From Terriglobia bacterium (GTDB taxonomy: Bacteria; Acidobacteriota; Terriglobia; UBA7540), in assembly GCA_030036915.1 (NCBI GenBank), contig JASHSC010000061.1, forward strand, positions 1 to 9,098: a DNA stretch of 9,098 nucleotides. The letters are read 5' to 3'. The notes beneath the pieces are model-generated. The model was not told where the DNA came from. It did no database searches and saw only the letters and a list, made by a program, of their open reading frames with translations. Positions 6,233-9,098 of this stretch are shown in pieces. The number at the start of each line of letters is the position of its first letter. The first letter of the stretch is position 1. The translations under genes were made by a program, and so were the position numbers.

Positions 6233-7456
6233 ATGCCCACCGTTGTAGCCAATTCTCCCGTTACCTCCCGCGCTCTGGCGGGAGCGTCGAATCAAACCGT
6301 CGGCGCAGTCGTGCTTGGCGGGGACTACCAAGGTCTGGGAATCGTCCGTAGTCTCGGGCGGCGCAAAGTGCCTGTCTGCGTTATCGACGATGAGCACTCC
6401 ATTTCCAGATTTTCAAAATATGCATCTCACAATGTACTGGTAGGCAGTCTTCGCGATGAGAAGGAGACTGTCGCCCAAATTATGGAGATTGGCCACAGGC
6501 TGAATCTCAAGGGTTGGGTGCTCTATCCGACTCGCGACGAGACGGTTGCGGCGATCGCGCGCCACCGTGATACCCTGACTGATTTTTTTCGTGTCCCGAC
6601 ACCCGTTTGGGACACTACCCAATGGGTATGGGATAAACGTAACACCTATCGCCGCGCGAACGAGCTGGGAATTCCTACTCCTTCCACTTGGTATATTCGT
6701 GACGTCGCCGAACTCGAGCGCGTTGACGCCGAACCCCCGTACGTCATCAAGCCTGCCATCAAGGAACATTTCATCTATAGCACCAAGGCAAAAGCCTGGA
6801 GCGCCAACAACCGGGCAGAGTTGAGGGAGGTTTTTCAGCGCGCGGCGCAGGTCGTGGGGCCCGGCGAGGTGATGGTCCAGGCTTTGATTCCGGGAGGCGG
6901 AAGCCAGCAATTTGCCTATTGCGCATTTTTCAAGGAGGGCAAGGCACTGGGGAGCATGGTTGTTCGGAGGGCCCGCCAACATCCGCACGATTTTGGCCGC
7001 TCGAGCACCTATGTCGAAACCGTAGACATCCCGGCTCTGGAGGCATTGTCTCAGCGCTTTCTGCAAGGCATCAACTACTACGGACTTGTGGAATTGGAAT
7101 ATAAGCTTGACCCGCGCGATCAGCAGTACAAATTACTCGATGTCAATGGGCGCACTTGGGGTTATCACACGTTAGGTCCCGGCGCTGGTGTGGATTTTCC
7201 ATCGATGCTCTATTTCGACCAAGTAGGCGAGCCGGTCGAGGTTTGTCGAGGCCGCGTCGGGGTAAGGTGGATCAGGCTCATTACCGACCTGCCCACAGGC
7301 ATTAGTGGAATTCTCAGTGGCCGCCAGGATATTCTCCCTTACCTGCGATCATTGGTCGGCTTCAACATCGAATCCGTTTTCAGCATCGAGGACCCCATGC
7401 CAGGACTCGTTGAACTTGCGCTTCTCCCTTATCTGGTTGTAAAGCGGGGTTTTTGA
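6233..7456 (+). CDS. ATP-grasp domain protein (carboxylate-amine ligase-like, COG3919 type)
   Basis: The 407-residue protein should activate a carboxylate as an acyl-phosphate with ATP and join it to an amine or other nucleophile. An N-terminal Rossmann-like pre-ATP-grasp domain (AVVLGGDYQGLGIVRSL, 25-41) is followed by the ATP-grasp fold. WDKRNTYRRANELGIPTP at 133-150 precedes it. VIKP at 171-174 holds the ATP-binding Lys173. VELEY (286-290) and LLDVNGR (301-307, Asp303 and Asn305) supply the Mg-ATP ligands, with Asp in place of the more usual Glu. ATG 6233 is six bases after the FAD gene's TAG and is the first possible start, since that in-frame TAG precedes it. No good ribosome-binding site is visible, so translational coupling to the upstream gene is likely. 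The ligase substrate is unknown. Confidence 0.87.
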   Translation: MPTVVANSPVTSRALAGASNQTVGAVVLGGDYQGLGIVRSLGRRKVPVCVIDDEHSISRFSKYASHNVLVGSLRDEKETVAQIMEIGHRLNLKGWVLYPTRDETVAAIARHRDTLTDFFRVPTPVWDTTQWVWDKRNTYRRANELGIPTPSTWYIRDVAELERVDAEPPYVIKPAIKEHFIYSTKAKAWSANNRAELREVFQRAAQVVGPGEVMVQALIPGGGSQQFAYCAFFKEGKALGSMVVRRARQHPHDFGRSSTYVETVDIPALEALSQRFLQGINYYGLVELEYKLDPRDQQYKLLDVNGRTWGYHTLGPGAGVDFPSMLYFDQVGEPVEVCRGRVGVRWIRLITDLPTGISGILSGRQDILPYLRSLVGFNIESVFSIEDPMPGLVELALLPYLVVKRGF

Positions 7457-7710
7457 TCTCAGTACTAGTTTTTTGACACCTTCCGAATTTGCCCTCCGCC
7501 CTCCTGCTCCAACCGGTTCGGCCCCTCCTCGTCCTTCATCGTAAAAAAAATCGAAATTCTTCCTGGTAAACCCAAACAAAAGTTCCCCCAACTGAGGTCG
7601 TGGGAGATCTCTGGATTTCCTGCGCTGGTGTGCCGAAGTTGCTGTACGATGGGAACGAAACCGCATTTGCGAGTGCTACAAATAGTACGCCCTTGGACTT
7701 TCGAAGCTCC
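7457..7710. other. Spacer between the three-gene unit and the ABC transporter genes
   Basis: This 254-base gap has no supported gene. A six-T run at 7469-7474 lies shortly after the ATP-grasp stop but has no credible hairpin in front. An eight-A run follows at about 7542-7550. A TTGACA at 7473-7478 lacks a -10 element at normal spacing. A promoter for the ABC genes is expected here, but I cannot point to it. Confidence 0.5.
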
Positions 7711-8685
7711 ATGAATGTTGTGCTCAAGGTTGAGGACCTGACGGTTTGCTACGGCGACCGTTTTAAACGAGCGATCACTGCGGTCAACAGCGTTACGTTC
7801 GAAATCTCGGCGGGTGAGACGGTAGGAATTCTCGGCGAGTCGGGTTGCGGGAAGACATCGCTGGCGTCGGCACTACTCGGCCTGCTTCCGCGGGGCGGAT
7901 TCGTCCAGCACGGTGCGGCTTCCTTTCGGGGAACTAATCTTCTCGCGTTGGGTGAACGCGCGTTACAGAAAATTCGAGGGTCGGGGATTTCGCTGATCCA
8001 TCAGGATCCCAGCCTGGCGCTGAACCCTGTGCGGCGCGTCGGCGAGCAAATAGCAGAGATTCTGATCGCACACCGTGGCATGCGTTCCAAGCAAGCGCGT
8101 AAAGAATCAAAAAGTATTCTTGCTCATGTGGGGTTCACGGCAGACTGCGACATTGACAAGGCATTTCCCCATCAATTGAGTGGCGGGCAAAAGCAGCGCG
8201 TGGTCATCGCCCAGGCGATTGCTTGCCAACCGGCGCTGCTCATTGCTGATGAGCCCATCACTGCTCTCGACGCAGTTGTTCAAGTTGAAATCATCGAGCT
8301 CTTGCGCACTCTTCAGAAGCAGCTCAATCTCGCGCTCATTTTGATTACGCACACTCCTGCAATTCTCTTTCCCATAGCCCACCGAGTCCTGGTGATGTAT
8401 GCGGGCCGGATTATTGAGCAAGGGCCCGCTCATGAGGTTTTGGGAGCTCCACTCCATCCCTACACACGAGAGCTGCTGAAATGCGGATTGGATGTATTGT
8501 CGCGGGAATCTGCTGTGAGGCCACTGGCGTCCATTCCCGGCGAGCCGCCGAACCTGGCGGCTCTTCCCATGGGTTGTGCGTTCGCGCCACGGTGCAGCGA
8601 TCGAATGGAAGTGTGCGAAGCCCGCGCGCCCGCTGAGTCGCATCCTGAGAAGTCGCGAGATGTGTGGTGTTTCAAATATGAATGA
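7711..8685 (+). CDS. Opp/Dpp-type peptide ABC transporter ATP-binding protein (DppD/OppD-like)
   Basis: The 324-residue ATPase would energise import of peptides or related solutes (nickel and some sugars also use this family) at the inner face of the membrane. It has Walker A GESGCGKTS at 42-50, a Q-loop at Gln98 (HQDPSLALNP), signature LSGGQ at 156-160 and Walker B LLIADEP at 176-182 with catalytic Glu181. The switch His214 lies in ITHT, where ITHD is usual. The C-terminal oligopeptide domain is complete: HPYTRELL at 249-256, IPGEPPNL, and four cysteines at 289, 295, 302 and 320 in the pattern typical of DppD-like proteins. ATG 7711 starts just before the first beta strand and gives the normal family length. 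An upstream in-frame GTG at 7600 would add 37 unrelated residues. Its last 8 bases overlap the next ATPase gene. No permease gene is visible upstream. Confidence 0.92.
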   Translation: MNVVLKVEDLTVCYGDRFKRAITAVNSVTFEISAGETVGILGESGCGKTSLASALLGLLPRGGFVQHGAASFRGTNLLALGERALQKIRGSGISLIHQDPSLALNPVRRVGEQIAEILIAHRGMRSKQARKESKSILAHVGFTADCDIDKAFPHQLSGGQKQRVVIAQAIACQPALLIADEPITALDAVVQVEIIELLRTLQKQLNLALILITHTPAILFPIAHRVLVMYAGRIIEQGPAHEVLGAPLHPYTRELLKCGLDVLSRESAVRPLASIPGEPPNLAALPMGCAFAPRCSDRMEVCEARAPAESHPEKSRDVWCFKYE

Positions 8686-9098
8686 TCTCGTGCAGCGACA
8701 AGGCGAGGGACCGGAGCCGACCCTGCGCGCCGTGAATCTGCGCAAGACGTATACACGCGGCAGAGCTTGGCGAGGTAAGCGGCAATTGGAGTCGCTCCGG
8801 GGCATTGACCTCCAGATTCGCGCCGGGCAGTCGCTGGCATTGATCGGAGCTTCGGGTTCGGGGAAGTCGACTTTGGCGCGGTGCCTGGCGGGGCTTGAGC
8901 GACCTGATTCCGGCGAGGTCTGGGTAGCCGGCAGGCATTGTGGATATTCCAACCATTCGCGCGAATTCACGCAAGTCCATCTGATCTTCCAGGATTGTGG
9001 GTTATCCACGAATCCCCGATTCACCGCTTCTGACATTGTGTCGGAGCCGCTGCTCATTTCCAAATGGGGCACCAAGGCAGAGCGCACCGAGCGGGCGA
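8678..9098 (+). CDS. Opp/Dpp-type ABC transporter ATP-binding protein (DppF/OppF-like), 3'-partial
   Basis: 140 residues are visible before the window ends. The N-terminus MNDLVQRQGEGPEPTLRAVN leads into the insertion typical of DppF/OppF-like ATPases (TYTRGRAWRGKRQLESLRGI), then Walker A GASGSGKST at 57-65 and a Q-loop in LIFQDCGLSTNPRF. The SEPLL segment that follows matches the family. The signature, Walker B and C-terminal domain lie off the right edge. The ATG at 8678 overlaps the end of the DppD-like gene by 8 bases (stop TGA 8683-8685), which indicates translational coupling and pairing of the two ATPases as a heterodimer. I see no separate ribosome-binding site of note. Confidence 0.9.
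   Translation, partial: MNDLVQRQGEGPEPTLRAVNLRKTYTRGRAWRGKRQLESLRGIDLQIRAGQSLALIGASGSGKSTLARCLAGLERPDSGEVWVAGRHCGYSNHSREFTQVHLIFQDCGLSTNPRFTASDIVSEPLLISKWGTKAERTERA

Noticed and set aside
5630..6397. - strand open frame (255 codons) opposite the FAD and ATP-grasp genes
   Set aside because: It spans two real genes on the other strand and shows no domain.
7473..7478. TTGACA as a -35 element for the ABC genes
   Set aside because: The sequence 16-18 bases downstream is C-rich with no -10 resemblance.
7674..7682. Extended -10-like TGCTACAAA ahead of the DppD-like gene
   Set aside because: It matches only 4/6 in the hexamer and has no -35 at normal spacing, so it is too weak to call.
7600..7710. 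GTG-initiated N-terminal extension of the DppD-like ATPase
   Set aside because: The added 37 residues do not resemble the family, and ATG 7711 gives the normal length and domain start.
8107..9087. Long - strand open frame (326 codons) opposite the ABC genes
   Set aside because: It lies antisense to two clear ATPase genes with intact motifs. Its translation has no domain and is rich in Arg, Ser and Pro, as expected of a shadow frame.
1..9098. CRISPR arrays, tRNA or rRNA genes, insertion sequences or integration sites
   Set aside because: No regularly spaced repeats, tRNA-like arms, rRNA segments, transposase-like frames or terminal inverted repeats were seen by eye on either strand.

Overview
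The window is bacterial, compact and moderately GC-rich, with every supported gene on the + strand. The families present (NodU/CmcH-type carbamoyltransferase, SGNH-fold protein, NodB-like deacetylase, FAD oxidoreductase, stand-alone ATP-grasp, Opp/Dpp ATPases) are typical of surface-glycan or small-molecule modification loci in soil-type Gram-negative bacteria. From general resemblance only, I lean towards Acidobacteriota. There is no rRNA or tRNA to settle this.

Layout. (1) Positions 1-1560 hold a carbamoyltransferase whose N-terminus lies off the left edge. (2) Positions 1561-1781 are a short spacer with two small inverted repeats and no convincing gene. (3) Positions 1782-3023 encode a membrane-anchored SGNH/GDSL-like protein interrupted by one in-frame TAG at 2586-2588. 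The reading frame continues intact beyond it, so this is a recent pseudogene, an assembly error or a readthrough case. (4) Positions 3024-3612 are a 589-base gap with no supported gene, a weak promoter-like pair and a T-tract. (5) Positions 3613-7456 form a tight three-gene unit: a polysaccharide-deacetylase-like protein, an FAD/NAD(P)-dependent oxidoreductase and an ATP-grasp ligase, with gaps of 13 and 6 bases. (6) Positions 7457-7710 are a gene-free spacer. (7) Positions 7711-9098 hold two overlapping Opp/Dpp-type ABC ATPase genes (DppD-like, then DppF-like), the second cut by the right edge.

How the genes may work together. The carbamoyltransferase and SGNH protein look like tailoring enzymes for an exported glycan or a small molecule (carbamoylation, and esterase or acyl-transfer chemistry). 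The deacetylase-like/FAD/ATP-grasp triad looks like a separate, uncharacterised biosynthetic or modification cassette: hydrolysis of an amide, a redox step, and ATP-dependent ligation of a carboxylate. No gene here identifies the substrate. The ABC ATPases would power uptake of peptides or similar solutes, but no permease or binding-protein gene is visible. The most interesting points are the single amber codon in an otherwise intact SGNH gene and the uncharacterised three-gene cassette.
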